Assembly: GCA_013399305.1 (NCBI GenBank) | Contig: VXAI01000098.1 | Location: 1,120,559 to 1,184,558 of the forward strand | Reading direction: 5' to 3' | Length of the DNA stretch: 64,000 nucleotides | Source of the DNA: Rostratula benghalensis | Taxonomy: Eukaryota > Chordata > Aves > Charadriiformes > Rostratulidae | In this document: one piece after another, positions 24,001-36,000 of the stretch | Position numbering within the stretch: position 1 is the first letter of the stretch | Layout: each line of letters begins with the position of its first letter | Made by a program: the position numbers and the translations under genes | The notes under the pieces: generated by a model | The model's database searches: none | What the model saw: only the letters and a program-made list of their open reading frames with translations | Told to the model about the DNA's origin: nothing

Positions 24001-27000
24001 AAGGAGAAGAGAAGGAGAAGGAGAAGGAGAAGGAGAAGGAGAAGGAGAAGGAGAAGGAGAAGGAGAAGAGAAGGAGAAGGAGAAGGAGAAGGAGAAGGAG
24101 AAGGAGAAGGAGAAGGAGAAGGAGAAGAGAAGGAGAAGGAGAAGGAGAAGGAGAAGGAGAAGGAGAAGGAGAAGGAGAAGGAGAAGAGAAGGAGAAGGAG
24201 AAGGAGAAGGAGAAGGAGAAGGAGAAGGAGAAGGAGAAGGAGAAGAGAAGGAGAAGGAGAAGGAGAAGGAGAAGGAGAAGGAGAAGGAGAAGGAGAAGGA
24301 GAAGAGAAGGAGAAGGAGAAGGAGAAGGAGAAGGAGAAGGAGAAGGAGAAGGAGAAGGAGAAGAGAAGGAGAAGGAGAAGGAGAAGGAGAAGGAGAAGGA
24401 GAAGGAGAAGGAGAAGGAGAAGAGAAGGAGAAGGAGAAGGAGAAGGAGAAGGAGAAGGAGAAGGAGAAGGAGAAGGAGAAGAGAAGGAGAAGGAGAAGGA
24501 GAAGGAGAAGGAGAAGGAGAAGGAGAAGGAGAAGGAGAAGAGAAGGAGAAGGAGAAGGAGAAGGAGAAGGAGAAGGAGAAGGAGAAGGAGAAGGAGAAGA
24601 GAAGGAGAAGGAGAAGGAGAAGGAGAAGGAGAAGGAGAAGGAGAAGGAGAAGGAGAAGAGAAGGAGAAGGAGAAGGAGAAGGAGAAGGAGAAGGAGAAGG
24701 AGAAGGAGAAGGAGAAGAGAAGGAGAAGGAGAAGGAGAAGGAGAAGGAGAAGGAGAAGGAGAAGGAGAAGGAGAAGAGAAGGAGAAGGAGAAGGAGAAGG
24801 AGAAGGAGAAGGAGAAGGAGAAGGAGAAGGAGAAGAGAAGGAGAAGGAGAAGGAGAAGGAGAAGGAGAAGGAGAAGGAGAAGGAGAAGGAGAAGAGAAGG
24901 AGAAGGAGAAGGAGAAGGAGAAGGAGAAGGAGAAGGAGAAGGAGAAGGAGAAGAGAAGGAGAAGGAGAAGGAGAAGGAGAAGGAGAAGGAGAAGGAGAAG
25001 GAGAAGGAGAAGAGAAGGAGAAGGAGAAGGAGAAGGAGAAGGAGAAGGAGAAGGAGAAGGAGAAGGAGAAGAGAAGGAGAAGGAGAAGGAGAAGGAGAAG
25101 GAGAAGGAGAAGGAGAAGGAGAAGGAGAAGAGAAGGAGAAGGAGAAGGAGAAGGAGAAGGAGAAGGAGAAGGAGAAGGAGAAGGAGAAGAGAAGGAGAAG
25201 GAGAAGGAGAAGGAGAAGGAGAAGGAGAAGGAGAAGGAGAAGGAGAAGAGAAGGAGAAGGAGAAGGAGAAGGAGAAGGAGAAGGAGAAGGAGAAGGAGAA
25301 GGAGAAGAGAAGGAGAAGGAGAAGGAGAAGGAGAAGGAGAAGGAGAAGGAGAAGGAGAAGGAGAAGAGAAGGAGAAGGAGAAGGAGAAGGAGAAGGAGAA
25401 GGAGAAGGAGAAGGAGAAGGAGAAGAGAAGGAGAAGGAGAAGGAGAAGGAGAAGGAGAAGGAGAAGGAGAAGGAGAAGGAGAAGAGAAGGAGAAGGAGAA
25501 GGAGAAGGAGAAGGAGAAGGAGAAGGAGAAGGAGAAGGAGAAGAGAAGGAGAAGGAGAAGGAGAAGGAGAAGGAGAAGGAGAAGGAGAAGGAGAAGGAGA
25601 AGAGAAGGAGAAGGAGAAGGAGAAGGAGAAGGAGAAGGAGAAGGAGAAGGAGAAGGAGAAGAGAAGGAGAAGGAGAAGGAGAAGGAGAAGGAGAAGGAGA
25701 AGGAGAAGGAGAAGGAGAAGAGAAGGAGAAGGAGAAGGAGAAGGAGAAGGAGAAGGAGAAGGAGAAGGAGAAGGAGAAGAGAAGGAGAAGGAGAAGGAGA
25801 AGGAGAAGGAGAAGGAGAAGGAGAAGGAGAAGGAGAAGAGAAGGAGAAGGAGAAGGAGAAGGAGAAGGAGAAGGAGAAGGAGAAGGAGAAGGAGAAGAGA
25901 AGGAGAAGGAGAAGGAGAAGGAGAAGGAGAAGGAGAAGGAGAAGGAGAAGGAGAAGAGAAGGAGAAGGAGAAGGAGAAGGAGAAGGAGAAGGAGAAGGAG
26001 AAGGAGAAGGAGAAGAGAAGGAGAAGGAGAAGGAGAAGGAGAAGGAGAAGGAGAAGGAGAAGGAGAAGGAGAAGAGAAGGAGAAGGAGAAGGAGAAGGAG
26101 AAGGAGAAGGAGAAGGAGAAGGAGAAGGAGAAGAGAAGGAGAAGGAGAAGGAGAAGGAGAAGGAGAAGGAGAAGGAGAAGGAGAAGGAGAAGAGAAGGAG
26201 AAGGAGAAGGAGAAGGAGAAGGAGAAGGAGAAGGAGAAGGAGAAGGAGAAGAGAAGGAGAAGGAGAAGGAGAAGGAGAAGGAGAAGGAGAAGGAGAAGGA
26301 GAAGGAGAAGAGAAGGAGAAGGAGAAGGAGAAGGAGAAGGAGAAGGAGAAGGAGAAGGAGAAGGAGAAGAGAAGGAGAAGGAGAAGGAGAAGGAGAAGGA
26401 GAAGGAGAAGGAGAAGGAGAAGGAGAAGAGAAGGAGAAGGAGAAGGAGAAGGAGAAGGAGAAGGAGAAGGAGAAGGAGAAGGAGAAGAGAAGGAGAAGGA
26501 GAAGGAGAAGGAGAAGGAGAAGGAGAAGGAGAAGGAGAAGGAGAAGAGAAGGAGAAGGAGAAGGAGAAGGAGAAGGAGAAGGAGAAGGAGAAGGAGAAGG
26601 AGAAGAGAAGGAGAAGGAGAAGGAGAAGGAGAAGGAGAAGGAGAAGGAGAAGGAGAAGGAGAAGAGAAGGAGAAGGAGAAGGAGAAGGAGAAGGAGAAGG
26701 AGAAGGAGAAGGAGAAGGAGAAGAGAAGGAGAAGGAGAAGGAGAAGGAGAAGGAGAAGGAGAAGGAGAAGGAGAAGGAGAAGAGAAGGAGAAGGAGAAGG
26801 AGAAGGAGAAGGAGAAGGAGAAGGAGAAGGAGAAGGAGAAGAGAAGGAGAAGGAGAAGGAGAAGGAGAAGGAGAAGGAGAAGGAGAAGGAGAAGGAGAAG
26901 AGAAGGAGAAGGAGAAGGAGAAGGAGAAGGAGAAGGAGAAGGAGAAGGAGAAGGAGAAGAGAAGGAGAAGGAGAAGGAGAAGGAGAAGGAGAAGGAGAAG

Positions 27001-30000
27001 GAGAAGGAGAAGGAGAAGAGAAGGAGAAGGAGAAGGAGAAGGAGAAGGAGAAGGAGAAGGAGAAGGAGAAGGAGAAGAGAAGGAGAAGGAGAAGGAGAAG
27101 GAGAAGGAGAAGGAGAAGGAGAAGGAGAAGGAGAAGAGAAGGAGAAGGAGAAGGAGAAGGAGAAGGAGAAGGAGAAGGAGAAGGAGAAGGAGAAGAGAAG
27201 GAGAAGGAGAAGGAGAAGGAGAAGGAGAAGGAGAAGGAGAAGGAGAAGGAGAAGAGAAGGAGAAGGAGAAGGAGAAGGAGAAGGAGAAGGAGAAGGAGAA
27301 GGAGAAGGAGAAGAGAAGGAGAAGGAGAAGGAGAAGGAGAAGGAGAAGGAGAAGGAGAAGGAGAAGGAGAAGAGAAGGAGAAGGAGAAGGAGAAGGAGAA
27401 GGAGAAGGAGAAGGAGAAGGAGAAGGAGAAGAGAAGGAGAAGGAGAAGGAGAAGGAGAAGGAGAAGGAGAAGGAGAAGGAGAAGGAGAAGAGAAGGAGAA
27501 GGAGAAGGAGAAGGAGAAGGAGAAGGAGAAGGAGAAGGAGAAGGAGAAGAGAAGGAGAAGGAGAAGGAGAAGGAGAAGGAGAAGGAGAAGGAGAAGGAGA
27601 AGGAGAAGAGAAGGAGAAGGAGAAGGAGAAGGAGAAGGAGAAGGAGAAGGAGAAGGAGAAGGAGAAGAGAAGGAGAAGGAGAAGGAGAAGGAGAAGGAGA
27701 AGGAGAAGGAGAAGGAGAAGGAGAAGAGAAGGAGAAGGAGAAGGAGAAGGAGAAGGAGAAGGAGAAGGAGAAGGAGAAGGAGAAGAGAAGGAGAAGGAGA
27801 AGGAGAAGGAGAAGGAGAAGGAGAAGGAGAAGGAGAAGGAGAAGAGAAGGAGAAGGAGAAGGAGAAGGAGAAGGAGAAGGAGAAGGAGAAGGAGAAGGAG
27901 AAGAGAAGGAGAAGGAGAAGGAGAAGGAGAAGGAGAAGGAGAAGGAGAAGGAGAAGGAGAAGAGAAGGAGAAGGAGAAGGAGAAGGAGAAGGAGAAGGAG
28001 AAGGAGAAGGAGAAGGAGAAGAGAAGGAGAAGGAGAAGGAGAAGGAGAAGGAGAAGGAGAAGGAGAAGGAGAAGGAGAAGAGAAGGAGAAGGAGAAGGAG
28101 AAGGAGAAGGAGAAGGAGAAGGAGAAGGAGAAGGAGAAGAGAAGGAGAAGGAGAAGGAGAAGGAGAAGGAGAAGGAGAAGGAGAAGGAGAAGGAGAAGAG
28201 AAGGAGAAGGAGAAGGAGAAGGAGAAGGAGAAGGAGAAGGAGAAGGAGAAGGAGAAGAGAAGGAGAAGGAGAAGGAGAAGGAGAAGGAGAAGGAGAAGGA
28301 GAAGGAGAAGGAGAAGAGAAGGAGAAGGAGAAGGAGAAGGAGAAGGAGAAGGAGAAGGAGAAGGAGAAGGAGAAGAGAAGGAGAAGGAGAAGGAGAAGGA
28401 GAAGGAGAAGGAGAAGGAGAAGGAGAAGGAGAAGAGAAGGAGAAGGAGAAGGAGAAGGAGAAGGAGAAGGAGAAGGAGAAGGAGAAGGAGAAGAGAAGGA
28501 GAAGGAGAAGGAGAAGGAGAAGGAGAAGGAGAAGGAGAAGGAGAAGGAGAAGAGAAGGAGAAGGAGAAGGAGAAGGAGAAGGAGAAGGAGAAGGAGAAGG
28601 AGAAGGAGAAGAGAAGGAGAAGGAGAAGGAGAAGGAGAAGGAGAAGGAGAAGGAGAAGGAGAAGGAGAAGAGAAGGAGAAGGAGAAGGAGAAGGAGAAGG
28701 AGAAGGAGAAGGAGAAGGAGAAGGAGAAGAGAAGGAGAAGGAGAAGGAGAAGGAGAAGGAGAAGGAGAAGGAGAAGGAGAAGGAGAAGAGAAGGAGAAGG
28801 AGAAGGAGAAGGAGAAGGAGAAGGAGAAGGAGAAGGAGAAGGAGAAGAGAAGGAGAAGGAGAAGGAGAAGGAGAAGGAGAAGGAGAAGGAGAAGGAGAAG
28901 GAGAAGAGAAGGAGAAGGAGAAGGAGAAGGAGAAGGAGAAGGAGAAGGAGAAGGAGAAGGAGAAGAGAAGGAGAAGGAGAAGGAGAAGGAGAAGGAGAAG
29001 GAGAAGGAGAAGGAGAAGGAGAAGAGAAGGAGAAGGAGAAGGAGAAGGAGAAGGAGAAGGAGAAGGAGAAGGAGAAGGAGAAGAGAAGGAGAAGGAGAAG
29101 GAGAAGGAGAAGGAGAAGGAGAAGGAGAAGGAGAAGGAGAAGAGAAGGAGAAGGAGAAGGAGAAGGAGAAGGAGAAGGAGAAGGAGAAGGAGAAGGAGAA
29201 GAGAAGGAGAAGGAGAAGGAGAAGGAGAAGGAGAAGGAGAAGGAGAAGGAGAAGGAGAAGAGAAGGAGAAGGAGAAGGAGAAGGAGAAGGAGAAGGAGAA
29301 GGAGAAGGAGAAGGAGAAGAGAAGGAGAAGGAGAAGGAGAAGGAGAAGGAGAAGGAGAAGGAGAAGGAGAAGGAGAAGAGAAGGAGAAGGAGAAGGAGAA
29401 GGAGAAGGAGAAGGAGAAGGAGAAGGAGAAGGAGAAGAGAAGGAGAAGGAGAAGGAGAAGGAGAAGGAGAAGGAGAAGGAGAAGGAGAAGGAGAAGAGAA
29501 GGAGAAGGAGAAGGAGAAGGAGAAGGAGAAGGAGAAGGAGAAGGAGAAGGAGAAGAGAAGGAGAAGGAGAAGGAGAAGGAGAAGGAGAAGGAGAAGGAGA
29601 AGGAGAAGGAGAAGAGAAGGAGAAGGAGAAGGAGAAGGAGAAGGAGAAGGAGAAGGAGAAGGAGAAGGAGAAGAGAAGGAGAAGGAGAAGGAGAAGGAGA
29701 AGGAGAAGGAGAAGGAGAAGGAGAAGGAGAAGAGAAGGAGAAGGAGAAGGAGAAGGAGAAGGAGAAGGAGAAGGAGAAGGAGAAGGAGAAGAGAAGGAGA
29801 AGGAGAAGGAGAAGGAGAAGGAGAAGGAGAAGGAGAAGGAGAAGGAGAAGAGAAGGAGAAGGAGAAGGAGAAGGAGAAGGAGAAGGAGAAGGAGAAGGAG
29901 AAGGAGAAGAGAAGGAGAAGGAGAAGGAGAAGGAGAAGGAGAAGGAGAAGGAGAAGGAGAAGGAGAAGAGAAGGAGAAGGAGAAGGAGAAGGAGAAGGAG

Positions 30001-33000
30001 AAGGAGAAGGAGAAGGAGAAGGAGAAGAGAAGGAGAAGGAGAAGGAGAAGGAGAAGGAGAAGGAGAAGGAGAAGGAGAAGGAGAAGAGAAGGAGAAGGAG
30101 AAGGAGAAGGAGAAGGAGAAGGAGAAGGAGAAGGAGAAGGAGAAGAGAAGGAGAAGGAGAAGGAGAAGGAGAAGGAGAAGGAGAAGGAGAAGGAGAAGGA
30201 GAAGAGAAGGAGAAGGAGAAGGAGAAGGAGAAGGAGAAGGAGAAGGAGAAGGAGAAGGAGAAGAGAAGGAGAAGGAGAAGGAGAAGGAGAAGGAGAAGGA
30301 GAAGGAGAAGGAGAAGGAGAAGAGAAGGAGAAGGAGAAGGAGAAGGAGAAGGAGAAGGAGAAGGAGAAGGAGAAGGAGAAGAGAAGGAGAAGGAGAAGGA
30401 GAAGGAGAAGGAGAAGGAGAAGGAGAAGGAGAAGGAGAAGAGAAGGAGAAGGAGAAGGAGAAGGAGAAGGAGAAGGAGAAGGAGAAGGAGAAGGAGAAGA
30501 GAAGGAGAAGGAGAAGGAGAAGGAGAAGGAGAAGGAGAAGGAGAAGGAGAAGGAGAAGAGAAGGAGAAGGAGAAGGAGAAGGAGAAGGAGAAGGAGAAGG
30601 AGAAGGAGAAGGAGAAGAGAAGGAGAAGGAGAAGGAGAAGGAGAAGGAGAAGGAGAAGGAGAAGGAGAAGGAGAAGAGAAGGAGAAGGAGAAGGAGAAGG
30701 AGAAGGAGAAGGAGAAGGAGAAGGAGAAGGAGAAGAGAAGGAGAAGGAGAAGGAGAAGGAGAAGGAGAAGGAGAAGGAGAAGGAGAAGGAGAAGAGAAGG
30801 AGAAGGAGAAGGAGAAGGAGAAGGAGAAGGAGAAGGAGAAGGAGAAGGAGAAGAGAAGGAGAAGGAGAAGGAGAAGGAGAAGGAGAAGGAGAAGGAGAAG
30901 GAGAAGGAGAAGAGAAGGAGAAGGAGAAGGAGAAGGAGAAGGAGAAGGAGAAGGAGAAGGAGAAGGAGAAGAGAAGGAGAAGGAGAAGGAGAAGGAGAAG
31001 GAGAAGGAGAAGGAGAAGGAGAAGGAGAAGAGAAGGAGAAGGAGAAGGAGAAGGAGAAGGAGAAGGAGAAGGAGAAGGAGAAGGAGAAGAGAAGGAGAAG
31101 GAGAAGGAGAAGGAGAAGGAGAAGGAGAAGGAGAAGGAGAAGGAGAAGAGAAGGAGAAGGAGAAGGAGAAGGAGAAGGAGAAGGAGAAGGAGAAGGAGAA
31201 GGAGAAGAGAAGGAGAAGGAGAAGGAGAAGGAGAAGGAGAAGGAGAAGGAGAAGGAGAAGGAGAAGAGAAGGAGAAGGAGAAGGAGAAGGAGAAGGAGAA
31301 GGAGAAGGAGAAGGAGAAGGAGAAGAGAAGGAGAAGGAGAAGGAGAAGGAGAAGGAGAAGGAGAAGGAGAAGGAGAAGGAGAAGAGAAGGAGAAGGAGAA
31401 GGAGAAGGAGAAGGAGAAGGAGAAGGAGAAGGAGAAGGAGAAGAGAAGGAGAAGGAGAAGGAGAAGGAGAAGGAGAAGGAGAAGGAGAAGGAGAAGGAGA
31501 AGAGAAGGAGAAGGAGAAGGAGAAGGAGAAGGAGAAGGAGAAGGAGAAGGAGAAGGAGAAGAGAAGGAGAAGGAGAAGGAGAAGGAGAAGGAGAAGGAGA
31601 AGGAGAAGGAGAAGGAGAAGAGAAGGAGAAGGAGAAGGAGAAGGAGAAGGAGAAGGAGAAGGAGAAGGAGAAGGAGAAGAGAAGGAGAAGGAGAAGGAGA
31701 AGGAGAAGGAGAAGGAGAAGGAGAAGGAGAAGGAGAAGAGAAGGAGAAGGAGAAGGAGAAGGAGAAGGAGAAGGAGAAGGAGAAGGAGAAGGAGAAGAGA
31801 AGGAGAAGGAGAAGGAGAAGGAGAAGGAGAAGGAGAAGGAGAAGGAGAAGGAGAAGAGAAGGAGAAGGAGAAGGAGAAGGAGAAGGAGAAGGAGAAGGAG
31901 AAGGAGAAGGAGAAGAGAAGGAGAAGGAGAAGGAGAAGGAGAAGGAGAAGGAGAAGGAGAAGGAGAAGGAGAAGAGAAGGAGAAGGAGAAGGAGAAGGAG
32001 AAGGAGAAGGAGAAGGAGAAGGAGAAGGAGAAGAGAAGGAGAAGGAGAAGGAGAAGGAGAAGGAGAAGGAGAAGGAGAAGGAGAAGGAGAAGAGAAGGAG
32101 AAGGAGAAGGAGAAGGAGAAGGAGAAGGAGAAGGAGAAGGAGAAGGAGAAGAGAAGGAGAAGGAGAAGGAGAAGGAGAAGGAGAAGGAGAAGGAGAAGGA
32201 GAAGGAGAAGAGAAGGAGAAGGAGAAGGAGAAGGAGAAGGAGAAGGAGAAGGAGAAGGAGAAGGAGAAGAGAAGGAGAAGGAGAAGGAGAAGGAGAAGGA
32301 GAAGGAGAAGGAGAAGGAGAAGGAGAAGAGAAGGAGAAGGAGAAGGAGAAGGAGAAGGAGAAGGAGAAGGAGAAGGAGAAGGAGAAGAGAAGGAGAAGGA
32401 GAAGGAGAAGGAGAAGGAGAAGGAGAAGGAGAAGGAGAAGGAGAAGAGAAGGAGAAGGAGAAGGAGAAGGAGAAGGAGAAGGAGAAGGAGAAGGAGAAGG
32501 AGAAGAGAAGGAGAAGGAGAAGGAGAAGGAGAAGGAGAAGGAGAAGGAGAAGGAGAAGGAGAAGAGAAGGAGAAGGAGAAGGAGAAGGAGAAGGAGAAGG
32601 AGAAGGAGAAGGAGAAGGAGAAGAGAAGGAGAAGGAGAAGGAGAAGGAGAAGGAGAAGGAGAAGGAGAAGGAGAAGGAGAAGAGAAGGAGAAGGAGAAGG
32701 AGAAGGAGAAGGAGAAGGAGAAGGAGAAGGAGAAGGAGAAGAGAAGGAGAAGGAGAAGGAGAAGGAGAAGGAGAAGGAGAAGGAGAAGGAGAAGGAGAAG
32801 AGAAGGAGAAGGAGAAGGAGAAGGAGAAGGAGAAGGAGAAGGAGAAGGAGAAGGAGAAGAGAAGGAGAAGGAGAAGGAGAAGGAGAAGGAGAAGGAGAAG
32901 GAGAAGGAGAAGGAGAAGAGAAGGAGAAGGAGAAGGAGAAGGAGAAGGAGAAGGAGAAGGAGAAGGAGAAGGAGAAGAGAAGGAGAAGGAGAAGGAGAAG

Positions 33001-36000
33001 GAGAAGGAGAAGGAGAAGGAGAAGGAGAAGGAGAAGAGAAGGAGAAGGAGAAGGAGAAGGAGAAGGAGAAGGAGAAGGAGAAGGAGAAGGAGAAGAGAAG
33101 GAGAAGGAGAAGGAGAAGGAGAAGGAGAAGGAGAAGGAGAAGGAGAAGGAGAAGAGAAGGAGAAGGAGAAGGAGAAGGAGAAGGAGAAGGAGAAGGAGAA
33201 GGAGAAGGAGAAGAGAAGGAGAAGGAGAAGGAGAAGGAGAAGGAGAAGGAGAAGGAGAAGGAGAAGGAGAAGAGAAGGAGAAGGAGAAGGAGAAGGAGAA
33301 GGAGAAGGAGAAGGAGAAGGAGAAGGAGAAGAGAAGGAGAAGGAGAAGGAGAAGGAGAAGGAGAAGGAGAAGGAGAAGGAGAAGGAGAAGAGAAGGAGAA
33401 GGAGAAGGAGAAGGAGAAGGAGAAGGAGAAGGAGAAGGAGAAGGAGAAGAGAAGGAGAAGGAGAAGGAGAAGGAGAAGGAGAAGGAGAAGGAGAAGGAGA
33501 AGGAGAAGAGAAGGAGAAGGAGAAGGAGAAGGAGAAGGAGAAGGAGAAGGAGAAGGAGAAGGAGAAGAGAAGGAGAAGGAGAAGGAGAAGGAGAAGGAGA
33601 AGGAGAAGGAGAAGGAGAAGGAGAAGAGAAGGAGAAGGAGAAGGAGAAGGAGAAGGAGAAGGAGAAGGAGAAGGAGAAGGAGAAGAGAAGGAGAAGGAGA
33701 AGGAGAAGGAGAAGGAGAAGGAGAAGGAGAAGGAGAAGGAGAAGAGAAGGAGAAGGAGAAGGAGAAGGAGAAGGAGAAGGAGAAGGAGAAGGAGAAGGAG
33801 AAGAGAAGGAGAAGGAGAAGGAGAAGGAGAAGGAGAAGGAGAAGGAGAAGGAGAAGGAGAAGAGAAGGAGAAGGAGAAGGAGAAGGAGAAGGAGAAGGAG
33901 AAGGAGAAGGAGAAGGAGAAGAGAAGGAGAAGGAGAAGGAGAAGGAGAAGGAGAAGGAGAAGGAGAAGGAGAAGGAGAAGAGAAGGAGAAGGAGAAGGAG
34001 AAGGAGAAGGAGAAGGAGAAGGAGAAGGAGAAGGAGAAGAGAAGGAGAAGGAGAAGGAGAAGGAGAAGGAGAAGGAGAAGGAGAAGGAGAAGGAGAAGAG
34101 AAGGAGAAGGAGAAGGAGAAGGAGAAGGAGAAGGAGAAGGAGAAGGAGAAGGAGAAGAGAAGGAGAAGGAGAAGGAGAAGGAGAAGGAGAAGGAGAAGGA
34201 GAAGGAGAAGGAGAAGAGAAGGAGAAGGAGAAGGAGAAGGAGAAGGAGAAGGAGAAGGAGAAGGAGAAGGAGAAGAGAAGGAGAAGGAGAAGGAGAAGGA
34301 GAAGGAGAAGGAGAAGGAGAAGGAGAAGGAGAAGAGAAGGAGAAGGAGAAGGAGAAGGAGAAGGAGAAGGAGAAGGAGAAGGAGAAGGAGAAGAGAAGGA
34401 GAAGGAGAAGGAGAAGGAGAAGGAGAAGGAGAAGGAGAAGGAGAAGGAGAAGAGAAGGAGAAGGAGAAGGAGAAGGAGAAGGAGAAGGAGAAGGAGAAGG
34501 AGAAGGAGAAGAGAAGGAGAAGGAGAAGGAGAAGGAGAAGGAGAAGGAGAAGGAGAAGGAGAAGGAGAAGAGAAGGAGAAGGAGAAGGAGAAGGAGAAGG
34601 AGAAGGAGAAGGAGAAGGAGAAGGAGAAGAGAAGGAGAAGGAGAAGGAGAAGGAGAAGGAGAAGGAGAAGGAGAAGGAGAAGGAGAAGAGAAGGAGAAGG
34701 AGAAGGAGAAGGAGAAGGAGAAGGAGAAGGAGAAGGAGAAGGAGAAGAGAAGGAGAAGGAGAAGGAGAAGGAGAAGGAGAAGGAGAAGGAGAAGGAGAAG
34801 GAGAAGAGAAGGAGAAGGAGAAGGAGAAGGAGAAGGAGAAGGAGAAGGAGAAGGAGAAGGAGAAGAGAAGGAGAAGGAGAAGGAGAAGGAGAAGGAGAAG
34901 GAGAAGGAGAAGGAGAAGGAGAAGAGAAGGAGAAGGAGAAGGAGAAGGAGAAGGAGAAGGAGAAGGAGAAGGAGAAGGAGAAGAGAAGGAGAAGGAGAAG
35001 GAGAAGGAGAAGGAGAAGGAGAAGGAGAAGGAGAAGGAGAAGAGAAGGAGAAGGAGAAGGAGAAGGAGAAGGAGAAGGAGAAGGAGAAGGAGAAGGAGAA
35101 GAGAAGGAGAAGGAGAAGGAGAAGGAGAAGGAGAAGGAGAAGGAGAAGGAGAAGGAGAAGAGAAGGAGAAGGAGAAGGAGAAGGAGAAGGAGAAGGAGAA
35201 GGAGAAGGAGAAGGAGAAGAGAAGGAGAAGGAGAAGGAGAAGGAGAAGGAGAAGGAGAAGGAGAAGGAGAAGGAGAAGAGAAGGAGAAGGAGAAGGAGAA
35301 GGAGAAGGAGAAGGAGAAGGAGAAGGAGAAGGAGAAGAGAAGGAGAAGGAGAAGGAGAAGGAGAAGGAGAAGGAGAAGGAGAAGGAGAAGGAGAAGAGAA
35401 GGAGAAGGAGAAGGAGAAGGAGAAGGAGAAGGAGAAGGAGAAGGAGAAGGAGAAGAGAAGGAGAAGGAGAAGGAGAAGGAGAAGGAGAAGGAGAAGGAGA
35501 AGGAGAAGGAGAAGAGAAGGAGAAGGAGAAGGAGAAGGAGAAGGAGAAGGAGAAGGAGAAGGAGAAGGAGAAGAGAAGGAGAAGGAGAAGGAGAAGGAGA
35601 AGGAGAAGGAGAAGGAGAAGGAGAAGGAGAAGAGAAGGAGAAGGAGAAGGAGAAGGAGAAGGAGAAGGAGAAGGAGAAGGAGAAGGAGAAGAGAAGGAGA
35701 AGGAGAAGGAGAAGGAGAAGGAGAAGGAGAAGGAGAAGGAGAAGGAGAAGAGAAGGAGAAGGAGAAGGAGAAGGAGAAGGAGAAGGAGAAGGAGAAGGAG
35801 AAGGAGAAGAGAAGGAGAAGGAGAAGGAGAAGGAGAAGGAGAAGGAGAAGGAGAAGGAGAAGGAGAAGAGAAGGAGAAGGAGAAGGAGAAGGAGAAGGAG
35901 AAGGAGAAGGAGAAGGAGAAGGAGAAGAGAAGGAGAAGGAGAAGGAGAAGGAGAAGGAGAAGGAGAAGGAGAAGGAGAAGGAGAAGAGAAGGAGAAGGAG